From assembly GCA_964463375.1 (NCBI GenBank), contig CAYXBQ010000002.1, positions 127,795 through 191,794 of the forward strand: a stretch of DNA of 64,000 bases, written 5' to 3'. Every line of letters begins with the position of its first letter. The stretch's first letter is position 1. The DNA is from UMGS1696 sp964463375 (GTDB lineage: Bacteria; Bacillota; Clostridia; Oscillospirales; CAG-272). The translations under genes and the position numbers were made by a program. The notes under the pieces are model-generated. The model made no database searches. It worked only from the letters and a program-made list of their open reading frames with translations, and had not been told where the DNA came from. Positions 26,881-35,182 of the stretch are shown here, piece after piece.

Positions 26881-26887
26881 GCTGAAA

Positions 26888-27607
26888 TTATTCGAGAATA
26901 TTGGAAGTGATCTGGTCCACGCCCCAGCCGATCAGTCTGGCAGCATCCTCCGGATTGTCCACCGTCCAGCAGTTGACCTCTACACCGGCTGCATGGCAAG
27001 CTGCGATCTTTTCCTCGGTCAGACCGGGAAAGTAGATATCCAGACCCATGCCGGCTTTAGCAAGCTTTTCGATCAGTGCGTCGTCCACCTTGTCGGTCAG
27101 GAACTGTACCTTTTGCTCCGGCCGCACTTCCTTCACCAGCTCCAGATTGTGATAGTTGAAGGAGATGAAGCATACATTGTCCAAATACCCATCGAAAATA
27201 GCCAAGATCTCCTTGATCTCGTCCAAAGAGAATGCGCTTTTCAGCTCCGGTACGCAGACCTTGCCGTAGTGCTCACAGATCTTCCGGTATTCGGAGGGCA
27301 GACACAGCTTCAGCTCCGCCCGGTCGGTCTTGCCGTCCACATCCTTCAGGGTCAGCGCCCGCAGATCGGCCAGTGTGGATTTTTCCATTTCCAGATCCAC
27401 CTCGCAGATCCGACCGGAGCGTCCGTCGTGGTTGCAGATGTACTGCCCATCGATGGTGTGGTAAATGTCGGTCTCCACGCCCCAGTGGGAACGGTTACCG
27501 GCGGCGATAAAGGCAGCGGCGGTGTTTTCGGTCTCCAGCCCGCTGACCCCACGGTGTGCAACCATTTTGGTGTTGCCATGGTCTGCGATCTTGATCGTAT
27601 CTTTCAT
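26888..27607 (-). CDS. Glycerophosphodiester phosphodiesterase family protein
   Basis: This is a 239-residue GDPD TIM barrel. MVAHRGVSGLETENTAAAF holds the first catalytic His (H18) and an acidic residue. VETDIYHTIDG supplies E45 and D47, and NHDG the second His (H60). C-terminal VNCWTVDNPEDAARLIGWG is typical of the family. It splits glycerophosphodiesters into glycerol-3-phosphate and an alcohol. It lacks a signal peptide, so it is cytoplasmic. A good minus-strand promoter lies about 80 bases upstream. Confidence 0.92.
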   Translation of the reverse strand: MKDTIKIADHGNTKMVAHRGVSGLETENTAAAFIAAGNRSHWGVETDIYHTIDGQYICNHDGRSGRICEVDLEMEKSTLADLRALTLKDVDGKTDRAELKLCLPSEYRKICEHYGKVCVPELKSAFSLDEIKEILAIFDGYLDNVCFISFNYHNLELVKEVRPEQKVQFLTDKVDDALIEKLAKAGMGLDIYFPGLTEEKIAACHAAGVEVNCWTVDNPEDAARLIGWGVDQITSNILE

Positions 27608-27684
27608 ATGTATTCCTCCTCTGGATCATGTGTTTTTCATGATCCCTGTGATGTCAGAAAATGAAATGGGGTGTGCTACTCTGT

Positions 27685-27713
27685 ATTGTACCACATTTTG
27701 AGCGCATTTCCAA
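27685..27713 (-). promoter_or_regulatory. Promoter of the phosphodiesterase gene
   Basis: On the minus strand TTGGAA (27708-27713) and TACAAT (27685-27690) are 17 bases apart, with TGG before the -10. Confidence 0.72.
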
Positions 27714-27754
27714 TAGGTTTTTGGAAAATTTACGGAAAAAGTACAAAATAACGC

Positions 27755-27783
27755 TTGCAATCGAGAGGAAGATGTGCTATACT
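27755..27783 (+). promoter_or_regulatory. Promoter of the glycyl radical enzyme gene
   Basis: TTGCAA and TATACT are 17 bases apart, with TGC before the -10. The start codon follows 45 bases later. Confidence 0.78.
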
Positions 27784-27828
27784 ACCCAAAAAGAGATGAT
27801 ACGCCCGAAAATGCGAAAGGAGCAACCT

Positions 27829-29940
27829 ATGGAATTTTTCTGTGGCACAGGCTATACACGACCGGTGCGTCTGTCGGAGGAGACCAGAGCCTTTGCCTGG
27901 CGTTCCCTGCACGGCACCTATGGCGAGGATGCCATGACCCATCCGGACATCCCCATGGACCATATACACGGCTTTCGAGAATTGGATGCCGATGAACAAT
28001 ATTCCCTCTGCATCGATGCCATCGCCCGCCAGGCACCACTGCGGCTGATCGACGGAGAAAAGCTGTGCGGTGCTGCCACCTTGGGTAGAGCCATCGCACA
28101 CCAGATCCCCGTTACCTACGGCGGAGAGATGGTCATGCCTTCCGTGAGCCACTTGACGCTGGATTTTGCCACGGTGCTGCGGATCGGTCTGAACGGCATC
28201 CAGAAGCAGGTGGAGCAGACTTGTCCCTATCCCTTGCGGAAATACCTGCTGCGCACCCTCCACGCCTTCCGCATCTGGCACAATCGCTACCGCATCGCCG
28301 AACAGGACCACGACCCCGCACTGGCGAAAATGCTGCTGCACGTCCCCTTTGGCGTACCTACGTCCTTCCACGAAGCGGTGCTGAGCCTGTGGTTCACCTT
28401 TGCCTTTGTGCGGCTGTGCGGCAACTGGCCCGGTATCGGTCGGATCGACCAAATGTTAGAACCGTTCTTGCAGGCTGATTTGGCAAATGGCAAGCTCACG
28501 TTGGACGAAGCACGGGAGATCCTGGCGCACTTTTTCATCAAAGGCTGCGAATGGATCCGAAAAGATCCCCCCATCACCACCGGTGACGCACAGCATTACC
28601 AAAATCTGGTGCTGGCCGGTACCGACGAAAACGGCGTGGATGTGACGGGAGACGTGACCTACCTGATCCTGGACGTGATCGAGGAGCTGCCCATCGGCGA
28701 TTTCCCCATTACGGTACGACTCCACGAGAAAAGCGACCCTACGCTGATCCGGCGGGTGGCAGAGGTGATTCGGTATGGCGGCGGCGTGCTGGCTGTCTAC
28801 AACGAACCGCTGATCCTCCGTGCCCTGACCTCTGTTGGCTATGATCCCAAAGAAGCCCGAAACTTTGCCAACGATGGCTGCTGGGAGGTGCAGATCCCCG
28901 GTAAGACCGACTTCATCTACCTCCCCTTCGATGGCTACACCATGCTCATGCGAGACGTGCTGGGATTGGGTGGCGAACACCGGAACTTTGAGAGCTGGGA
29001 TGCCATTGTGGGTGCGTATCTCGAAAGACTCCGCCAGCACGTGGACGGTACTTTTGCGGCACTGTGCAATGGTATGCTGACCAAAGATGAAAACGGTGCC
29101 TGGCAGTGGAAACGCTACGGTGGCCCCACCCACGTGATCTCCTTGCTGGAGGACGGCTGTATCGAGAGCGGCAGAGAATACTACCACGGCGGTGCGAAAT
29201 ATGTGGTACGCTCTCCCCATATCGGCGGTGCACCCGATGCCGGCAACAGCCTGTACGCCATCCGCAAGCTGGTGTATGAGGACCACCTTGTGACTCTGCC
29301 GGAGCTGCTGGACATTCTGGAAAACGACTGGGAGGGCAACGAACCGCTGCGGCAGATCGCTATGAACCGATATACCTATTACGGAAACAACAACGCCGAA
29401 GCCGATGCCGTGACCGCCACGATCTTAGACAGCTTTGCCGACATGGTGCTGGCCCACGCCACCGAAACGCCACTGCTGTATATCCCCGGCGTGTCCACCT
29501 TTGGCAGACAGATCGATTGGTTGGAACAGCGCACGGCCGCTCCCTTTGGTGCCAAGAAAAACACGATTTTGGCAGGGAACTGCTCCCCCACACCCGGCAC
29601 CGATGTGGAAGGCGCTACCGCTATCATCCGCTCCTATTGCAGTGCCAACATGGAAAAGCAGGTCAACGGCGCTGCTTTGGACATCAAGCTGCATCCCACC
29701 GCCGTGCAAGGGGAAAACGGTCTGACGGCACTGGAAGCCCTGCTGACCAGCTTTGTGGAATTGGGCGGCTATTTCATGCAGGTGGACGTGATCGACGCAG
29801 CGGTGCTCCGTGAGGCACAGAAGAATCCCGAGGCATATAAGACCCTGTCGGTGCGTGTGTCCGGCTGGAATGCCCGGTTCATCACCTTGCAGCCATCCTG
29901 GCAGGAGATGATCATCCAGCGCACCGCCACCGGTATATGA
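27829..29940 (+). CDS. Glycyl radical enzyme, PFL/dehydratase superfamily
   Basis: This 703-residue protein is a member of the glycyl radical superfamily. The thiyl-radical Cys is C351 in NDGCWEV, which keeps the Cys-x-Glu pair (E353) seen in eliminases such as glycerol and choline enzymes. The glycyl motif near the C-terminus is RVSGWNARF with G679 (usually RVSGY). The N-terminal domain is of the PFL-like type. The start at 27829 is chosen because AAAGGAG lies ahead. No radical-SAM activating enzyme is encoded in this window, so activation must come from elsewhere. The substrate cannot be read from sequence; pyruvate formate-lyase is unlikely because PFL has a Cys-Cys pair. Confidence 0.9.
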   Translation: MEFFCGTGYTRPVRLSEETRAFAWRSLHGTYGEDAMTHPDIPMDHIHGFRELDADEQYSLCIDAIARQAPLRLIDGEKLCGAATLGRAIAHQIPVTYGGEMVMPSVSHLTLDFATVLRIGLNGIQKQVEQTCPYPLRKYLLRTLHAFRIWHNRYRIAEQDHDPALAKMLLHVPFGVPTSFHEAVLSLWFTFAFVRLCGNWPGIGRIDQMLEPFLQADLANGKLTLDEAREILAHFFIKGCEWIRKDPPITTGDAQHYQNLVLAGTDENGVDVTGDVTYLILDVIEELPIGDFPITVRLHEKSDPTLIRRVAEVIRYGGGVLAVYNEPLILRALTSVGYDPKEARNFANDGCWEVQIPGKTDFIYLPFDGYTMLMRDVLGLGGEHRNFESWDAIVGAYLERLRQHVDGTFAALCNGMLTKDENGAWQWKRYGGPTHVISLLEDGCIESGREYYHGGAKYVVRSPHIGGAPDAGNSLYAIRKLVYEDHLVTLPELLDILENDWEGNEPLRQIAMNRYTYYGNNNAEADAVTATILDSFADMVLAHATETPLLYIPGVSTFGRQIDWLEQRTAAPFGAKKNTILAGNCSPTPGTDVEGATAIIRSYCSANMEKQVNGAALDIKLHPTAVQGENGLTALEALLTSFVELGGYFMQVDVIDAAVLREAQKNPEAYKTLSVRVSGWNARFITLQPSWQEMIIQRTATGI

Positions 29941-30019
29941 GTCAACGCTGATACAGGTTGATATGGGCTCGTTCACAAAAAATTTCCGAATTTCCCGCAG
30001 GACATTTGTTCATACCCCC

Positions 30020-30048
30020 TTGCAATTTTCGGAAAAATGGTGTATACT
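30020..30048 (+). promoter_or_regulatory. Promoter of smpB
   Basis: TTGCAA and TATACT are 17 bases apart, 44 bases before the smpB start. Confidence 0.75.
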
Positions 30049-30092
30049 ATATATGTTTCCGATTTGTAGGACAGTCTCATAGGAGGTATGCT

Positions 30093-30572
30093 ATGGCACA
30101 AGAGAAAAAAGGGCATAAAGTGATCGCCGTGAACCGCAAGGCCAGACACGACTATTTTGTGGACGAGACCTACGAAGCCGGCATCGAACTCTATGGGACG
30201 GAAGTCAAAAGCATCCGAGCCGGGCAGGTGAACCTGAAGGATTCCTATTGCAAAGTGGAAAACGGAGAGCTGCTTGCCATCGGTGTGCGGATCAGTCCCT
30301 ATGAAAAGGGAAACATCTTCAACCGAGATCCCATGCGGGAAAAACGGCTGTTGATGCACAAAAAAGAGATCCTGAAGCTGCAGCAATATACCCAGCGGGA
30401 CAGCTACACCCTGGTGCCGCTATCCCTGTATTTCTCCGGCGCACACGTGAAAATGGAAGTGGGTCTGTGCAAGGGTAAAAAGCTGTGGGATAAGCGTGAG
30501 TCCGATGCCAAGGCAGAAGCCGGACGAGAGATCGCCCGATACGCCAAAATGGAAAGACGCCGTGAGGATTAA
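30093..30572 (+). CDS. smpB: SsrA-binding protein SmpB
   Basis: This 159-residue protein is standard for SmpB. KVIAVNRKARHDYFVDETYEA, split around the NRKARHDY core, opens the OB-fold. GTEVKSIRAGQVNLKDSY and RDPMREKRLLMHKKEI follow, and the basic tail KKLWDKRESDAK folds into the A site. SmpB carries tmRNA to stalled ribosomes. The matching ssrA gene lies 450 bases downstream. The start is set by AGGAGG ahead of the ATG; a longer frame upstream crosses the promoter. Confidence 0.97.
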   Translation: MAQEKKGHKVIAVNRKARHDYFVDETYEAGIELYGTEVKSIRAGQVNLKDSYCKVENGELLAIGVRISPYEKGNIFNRDPMREKRLLMHKKEILKLQQYTQRDSYTLVPLSLYFSGAHVKMEVGLCKGKKLWDKRESDAKAEAGREIARYAKMERRRED

Positions 30573-30575
30573 GGT

Positions 30576-30983
30576 ATGGAACAGATCGCGAAGAACGATA
30601 CACCGGAGAAGGAACCGTTTCGGTTGCCTGCCGGAAACTACAGCGGTGCCAAGTTTGAGGATGTGAACCTGTCCGGTGCAGATTTCTCCAACGTAAGTCT
30701 GCAAAACGCCAAGTTTGACAATGTCAATTTGGCAAACGCCGCCTTCACCGACATCAATCTGTCCGGTTCCACCTACGCCGGGGTCTATATGGCCGGTGTG
30801 CATTTTGGTGCAGAGGATGCCAAGGATACCTGTGTAGAGATGGACGGGGCTGTGCTGACCGAGGTGAGCCTGCAGAATGCCGTGTTGCGTCGGTGTCATT
30901 TGCAAAACGTAAATTTGGAAGGCTGTGATCTCGAAGGTCTGACCATCGATGGCATACCAGCCAAAGAATATTTCACAAAATAA
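30576..30983 (+). CDS. Pentapeptide repeat protein
   Basis: This 135-residue protein is mostly pentapeptide repeats of the A(D/N)LxX type: NLSGADFSNVSLQNAKFDNV, then NLANAAFTDINLSGS, and again VSLQNAVLRRCHLQNVNLEG. These fold into a right-handed square beta-helix. It starts three bases after the smpB stop, so it is co-transcribed with smpB and lies just ahead of ssrA. Some relatives mimic DNA and bind gyrase, but most have no known role. A link to tmRNA is suggested only by position. Confidence 0.88.
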   Translation: MEQIAKNDTPEKEPFRLPAGNYSGAKFEDVNLSGADFSNVSLQNAKFDNVNLANAAFTDINLSGSTYAGVYMAGVHFGAEDAKDTCVEMDGAVLTEVSLQNAVLRRCHLQNVNLEGCDLEGLTIDGIPAKEYFTK

Positions 30984-31019
30984 ACTGCATACAACCGGTG
31001 CTTGTCATCGGTTCTCCAT

Positions 31020-31393
31020 GGGGACGTAAAGGTTTCGACGGGGATCTTGCAGTACGATAAGCGGGTAGAGTAGGAGCACTCTTCAAAACTCCAACCTAAA
31101 CAATAAACGCTAACGATAACGTAGCACTGGCAGCCTAAGGGCTGTCTGTCCGTCGGGGGAGCGCTGCGGCCCTCGAGTGTCCCGAACGGGAAGTCGCGCC
31201 CATTGCGCACTGGCATCATGTAGCAGCGTCCGTGAACGGTGATTTCGCTTTTGTAACCGTCATGCACCAAAGAGCTACCAAAGTAAGAGCCTGACGGCTG
31301 GCGCTTGCTGCGGGAAATTTCGTAGACCGTCTGCACCCGGAGAAAGTTGTATGAATGGGTTTTCGGACAGGGGTTCGACTCCCCTCGTCTCCA
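31020..31393 (+). ncRNA. ssrA: tmRNA (ssrA)
   Basis: This is a one-piece tmRNA of about 374 bases. The 5' end GGGGACGTAAAGGTTTCGAC and the 3' T-arm and acceptor GGTTCGACTCCCCTCGTCTC-CA form the tRNA-like half: GGGGACG pairs with CGTCTCC with one G-U. The terminal CCA is not encoded. The resume codon is GCT at 31109. The tag frame reads ANDNVALAA and stops at TAA 31136-31138, so the tag has nine residues and ends in the ALAA degron. smpB lies upstream. No separate promoter is obvious, so it may be processed from the smpB transcript. Confidence 0.97.
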
Positions 31394-31399
31394 TCTATG

Positions 31400-31452
31400 A
31401 CCGGACACCAGTTTGGATACAAGACGTATCGAAGCGGGTGTCCGGTTTTTTC
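31400..31452 (+). terminator. Terminator of ssrA
   Basis: ACCGGACACC pairs with GGTGTCCGGT and is followed by TTTTTT, directly after the tmRNA. Confidence 0.9.
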
Positions 31453-31484
31453 TTGCAAAAGCCCCTGTTTATCAATACTTTTTA

Positions 31485-31536
31485 ACAAAAACAGGCTCTA
31501 TGACAGCTCGAAAATGACTGCCATAGAAGCCTGTTT
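31485..31536 (-). terminator. Terminator of the nitroreductase unit
   Basis: AAACAGGCTCTATG-CAG pairs with CTG-CATAGA-GCCTGTTT. On the minus strand the stem is followed by a T-run. The 60 bases between it and the nitroreductase stop hold nothing recognisable. Confidence 0.75.
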
Positions 31537-31596
31537 ACATTTTTGTAGGAATACGGTTGAACGAGATGCTCGTAAAGAGGTACCTCTTTTCATTCC

Positions 31597-32244
31597 TTAG
31601 GTAGTTTTCTTACCACTCACAGTTTCAAAGTGGTACTTTACGATCCCTAAGTCCAGCTTTGTGTAGAAGCCACTGCCACAACTTGCCTTCACCGTTCCGT
31701 CTGCCTGCCATTCAAATCGGAACTTCTGCTGATTCATGGCGGTAGGCGCAAGCAGAGCAGCGTTCATGCCGTTGAGAAACCATTCCGGCATTTGATCGGA
31801 GTAATTGCAGAGCTCATGCAAGGGCTTGTTTTGGTGCGGAGTGCCTTGTGTCGCACCATAGCCGACCGAGATCAGACAGACCTGCTTTTCGCCTTTGTCG
31901 ATGACTGCCTTGCTTCTGCCGTGGGTCATTGCCACCCAGCAGGTGTTGAGCCCCAACTCCTGTGCTTTCAAGACCAGCGCTTCGCCGTAGTAACCCAGTT
32001 TTTCCTCCAAATTTGCTGATTTTCTGCCGACCAGGGCGATATAGTTGCGAACGCCGGAGAATTTCCCATAGTGCGCCATGAAAGAATCGAAGCACTTTGG
32101 ATCCTCATAAATCATTTGTATATGTAGATCCGCTTCTTCGTTGATTTTACGGATCAGATCATCCAAAACGGAACGCTTTTCCGATTCAATAGGCTGATCG
32201 GTATATTGGCGAACACTGTGCCGCTGTTTCATAATTTCTATCAT
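31597..32244 (-). CDS. Nitroreductase family protein
   Basis: This 215-residue flavoprotein is of the nitroreductase fold. MKQRHSVRQYTDQPIE opens the FMN site. GVRNYIALVGRKS and LGLNTCWVAMTH form the core, and LLAPTAMNQQKFRF lies near the flavin. Such enzymes reduce nitro groups or quinones with NAD(P)H. The start MIEIMKQ is chosen because GAGGT lies ahead; the longer frame adds 26 unlike residues. It lies downstream of GH5 on the same strand and may share its message. The natural substrate is unknown. Confidence 0.88.
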   Translation of the reverse strand: MIEIMKQRHSVRQYTDQPIESEKRSVLDDLIRKINEEADLHIQMIYEDPKCFDSFMAHYGKFSGVRNYIALVGRKSANLEEKLGYYGEALVLKAQELGLNTCWVAMTHGRSKAVIDKGEKQVCLISVGYGATQGTPHQNKPLHELCNYSDQMPEWFLNGMNAALLAPTAMNQQKFRFEWQADGTVKASCGSGFYTKLDLGIVKYHFETVSGKKTT

Positions 32245-32343
32245 ATTTGTACCTCTGCATTTCCCCATTTTCATCATTTCAAGAATGAGATACTGCCTTG
32301 TTTCATCGCCGATGGCGGTCAATATGTTAGAACAGGACGCAAA

Positions 32344-33474
32344 TTATTCTGCAATATACGGTTCCGCAACTGTCAGCTTGTCCAGCTCCCCACGGATCAA
32401 ATGCACATAATCCGGCGACAGGATCTGCCGATGGTCGTCGTCTACGATGCTGAATCGGTTGCCGTCATAGGGTGTGCTGAGATAATTCCAAATGCTGTAG
32501 GGGATCTCGTGCTTCTGGCAGAAGGCGATCACATCCCGGCACCAGGCAATGCGATAGGGCAGGGGACAATGGCGGATCGTGCCGAATTCTCCGTTGTACA
32601 GGATCTTGTCCGGATGCGCCTGTACCCAATTGGCCGCCGGCTGCAGCTGCTTCCAAAGCCATTCTCTGTCCATGCACTCGAATTTGCCATAGTCACCTAC
32701 GTCCCAGCCACAGAACCGGCGGAAATCCCGGTACCGCTCCATACTGCCCGGATATGGCATTTCCCGGTTGTAGATGTGCTGCATGCCCTGCAAAAGCCCC
32801 CGTTGGTGGGTAAATTCATGGGGCGTGTAGAAGTGGAAGGTGTACACCACGTTCTCGTCATCCCAGGTGTGTAGCTTGTGCAGTGCGCCAACAGAATTGT
32901 ATTCCGCACCACCCATGACGATGATCCGATCCCGATTCTTCGCCCGGATGGCAGACAGCGTTTCGTCTGCAAGGGAATTCCATTCGTCGTAGTCATTGCT
33001 GGGCAGCTCGTTCAGCAGCTCAAATGACACGTTTTCCCGATCGTGGAACCGCTCCTCCATCATAAGCCACATGGCCTTGAACCGTTCCCGTCTCTCCGGA
33101 TTGACGCAAAGATCCCGCTCGTCGCCGCAGTCGCAATAGGCCCCGATGGCATGGTGGCAGTTCAGCAGCACATGCAGTCCCGCCGCCGTACACCAATCGA
33201 AAAATTCCTCCATCTTGCAAAGGATCTCCTCCCGATACCGGAAGGGCTTGTCAAATTCCTCGACTACGATCTGGTCAAAGGGGAAGCGAATGTGGTCTGC
33301 GCCAAAGGAAGCAATGTTCTCCACATCCCATTTGGTGATATACGAGTCAAAATGCTCCATGTCCCCTTGGGAGATCACCATCCGCTTCGATTTTTCGATA
33401 ATCGCCAACCGCTTGTAGTTGGTCAGCCAGCCACCGATCCCGACCCCATGGGTAAAGCCTGTAAATGTTTTCAT
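32344..33474 (-). CDS. Glycoside hydrolase family 5 enzyme, cytoplasmic
   Basis: This 376-residue protein is a GH5 TIM barrel. GVGIGGWLTNY opens the first strand and DHIRFPFDQ the third. The acid/base is E156 in FELLNELP, the nucleophile E296 in YNGEFGT, and HFYTPHEF supplies the usual His-x-Tyr. It should cleave beta-1,4 links in gluco- or mannan-oligosaccharides. No signal peptide is found, so it acts on imported chains. AAAGGAT lies ahead of the start. The solute-binding lipoprotein gene upstream probably feeds it, under the divergent AraC regulator. Confidence 0.9.
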   Translation of the reverse strand: MKTFTGFTHGVGIGGWLTNYKRLAIIEKSKRMVISQGDMEHFDSYITKWDVENIASFGADHIRFPFDQIVVEEFDKPFRYREEILCKMEEFFDWCTAAGLHVLLNCHHAIGAYCDCGDERDLCVNPERRERFKAMWLMMEERFHDRENVSFELLNELPSNDYDEWNSLADETLSAIRAKNRDRIIVMGGAEYNSVGALHKLHTWDDENVVYTFHFYTPHEFTHQRGLLQGMQHIYNREMPYPGSMERYRDFRRFCGWDVGDYGKFECMDREWLWKQLQPAANWVQAHPDKILYNGEFGTIRHCPLPYRIAWCRDVIAFCQKHEIPYSIWNYLSTPYDGNRFSIVDDDHRQILSPDYVHLIRGELDKLTVAEPYIAE

Positions 33475-33522
33475 ACTAAATCCTTTCTGTATAGCAGCAC
33501 TGTGTAGCGATGCCCGATCCGA

Positions 33523-34998
33523 TCACGGAATATCTGCCACAGCCGTCATCATTTTGTCGATATATTCTGCCAGCTTCTTTTCCTTTGCCGTACAGGTGGA
33601 GACGATGATCGAAGGATCCTTCTTCTGCCACAGTACCTCTAAAATTTCCGGCGTGATCACGGAATCATAGAGGATGTTCGTGCCAAAATCAAAGGTCGTG
33701 CTGGCGTAAATGATGTCCAGCATGGCGGCAGATTCCTCGTCACGAGCCGTCTTGGATTTCAGCGCCACCTCCTTGTACAGCGGCAGCAGATCGTAATACC
33801 CGGCAAAGCTCATGGCCTCCAAAAGAATGCCGAGGTTTTCGCCCACTTCACCGTTAGGCTCCATCGTTTTGGGCAGCATCAGCACATGCCCGCCCCAGGA
33901 AGGCGAATAATACTGCTCCTGCGCTTCGTTCAATTTCGGCATAGGCAGGATCCCCAGATCGTCCTCCATTTCCCGGAGCTTGTAGATGTCGTGGGGCACC
34001 CCTTGCGTGAACAGCGTATGACCACCGGAGAACAGGTCGGCGGGCGCAAAGCCGTGGCTGGTGGTGTCTTCGTTGTAATAATATCCCTCTCCCGTCTTCA
34101 TGATGTCCATGAGCTTCTGCACCAGATTCAGCGTGTTCTCATCGGTGTGCATCGTGAATACCGGCAGACCGGCGGCATCGTTGGTGGTAAAATGATACCC
34201 GGAGGCCCCCAGGAAGGAGGCGATATAGCCCTTGAAGCCACGTCCCATATTCAGCCCATACAGATCCGCAGCGGTCCAGGCACCATCTCCATCCAGATCC
34301 GCCCCCACAGAGGTCGCATACCGCAGCCAGGTGTCCAGCGTCCAGGTGTTGTTTTCGACCTGCTCATACAGGCTCTCTCCCGTGAAATGATCGGCAAAAA
34401 TGCGCTTGTTGAACACCATACACACCGCCCGGCTGACAACGGACAACGATACATTCCCCGCCAGCGCCGTCTGCTTGCCATCGATCTCGAATATGGACGT
34501 TGCTCCCGGATTCCAATGGCTCTCGGTATATTGCAGATACGGAATATCGTTCCACGACACCACATAAGGCAGCATGCCGCCATAGCCACTTTCCGCTGCA
34601 AAGACCGCTTGATATGCCGTATCTCCCGCACTCACCATGGTTTTGGTCAGGTTGACGATGTCCCCACGACCAGCTTCTTCCTGAGACATAGTGGCGTTGA
34701 AGCGTTCTTCGATCGTTTTTTGCCGGTTGTACAGCCCATCGTTGACTACCTCACCATCCAGCTCCTCTGCCAGCACACGCACATCTGCCCATGACAGCGA
34801 ATCTCCGGCTGTGTTCAGCATATGCAGTTCTGCACCGTCCATATCCTTCTCCGGCAAATTGTCCGTCAGCTCCGTTTCCACGGGATCCGGCGTGGTGGTG
34901 TCGCTTGTGGCAGTTGTTTCCACGGGAGCCGGTTCTTTTGCACAGCCGGGAAGCGTACACAGCAGAGCCAGCAGCAGTGCGATTTGTCTTTTTCTCAT
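33523..34998 (-). CDS. Extracellular solute-binding lipoprotein
   Basis: This is a 491-residue lipoprotein with the lipobox LLCTLPGC (Cys 19) and a short Thr/Pro/Glu linker. It is a type-1 solute-binding fold with NDGLYNRQKTIEERFNATM, common to this Clostridial group. A loop DLDGDGAWTAADLYG resembles a calcium-binding EF-hand and recurs in its two paralogs at 46-49 kb. No permease or ATPase is encoded next to it. The ATG at 34998 is preferred over an in-frame GTG 24 bases upstream, because the signal peptide then starts directly with MRKRQ. It is divergent from an AraC regulator and precedes GH5. Confidence 0.88.
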   Translation of the reverse strand: MRKRQIALLLALLCTLPGCAKEPAPVETTATSDTTTPDPVETELTDNLPEKDMDGAELHMLNTAGDSLSWADVRVLAEELDGEVVNDGLYNRQKTIEERFNATMSQEEAGRGDIVNLTKTMVSAGDTAYQAVFAAESGYGGMLPYVVSWNDIPYLQYTESHWNPGATSIFEIDGKQTALAGNVSLSVVSRAVCMVFNKRIFADHFTGESLYEQVENNTWTLDTWLRYATSVGADLDGDGAWTAADLYGLNMGRGFKGYIASFLGASGYHFTTNDAAGLPVFTMHTDENTLNLVQKLMDIMKTGEGYYYNEDTTSHGFAPADLFSGGHTLFTQGVPHDIYKLREMEDDLGILPMPKLNEAQEQYYSPSWGGHVLMLPKTMEPNGEVGENLGILLEAMSFAGYYDLLPLYKEVALKSKTARDEESAAMLDIIYASTTFDFGTNILYDSVITPEILEVLWQKKDPSIIVSTCTAKEKKLAEYIDKMMTAVADIP

Positions 34999-35090
34999 AG
35001 GTATCGGTATCCTTTCTATCACGATTCAAGTCCATAGTCAACGTCTGTAGACCACATCGAAAAGCAATTTTCATAAATGCCATTTTATTA

Positions 35091-35119
35091 TAGACAAATC
35101 TCGGCAAATATGCTATAAT
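35091..35119 (+). promoter_or_regulatory. Promoter of the AraC regulator gene
   Basis: TAGACA and TATAAT are 17 bases apart, with TGC before the -10. A leftward TATAAT (35087-35092) overlaps this -35, so the two divergent promoters may exclude one another. Confidence 0.68.
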
Positions 35120-35182
35120 AAATCTACAGAAAAATAGGACAAATCTACACATTGCCGCGAAACAGGCAGAAAAGAGGATACA

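Noticed and set aside
30896..31408. Open frame of 170 residues on the minus strand
   Set aside because: It lies over the tmRNA gene and the end of the pentapeptide gene, and has no ribosome site or family likeness.
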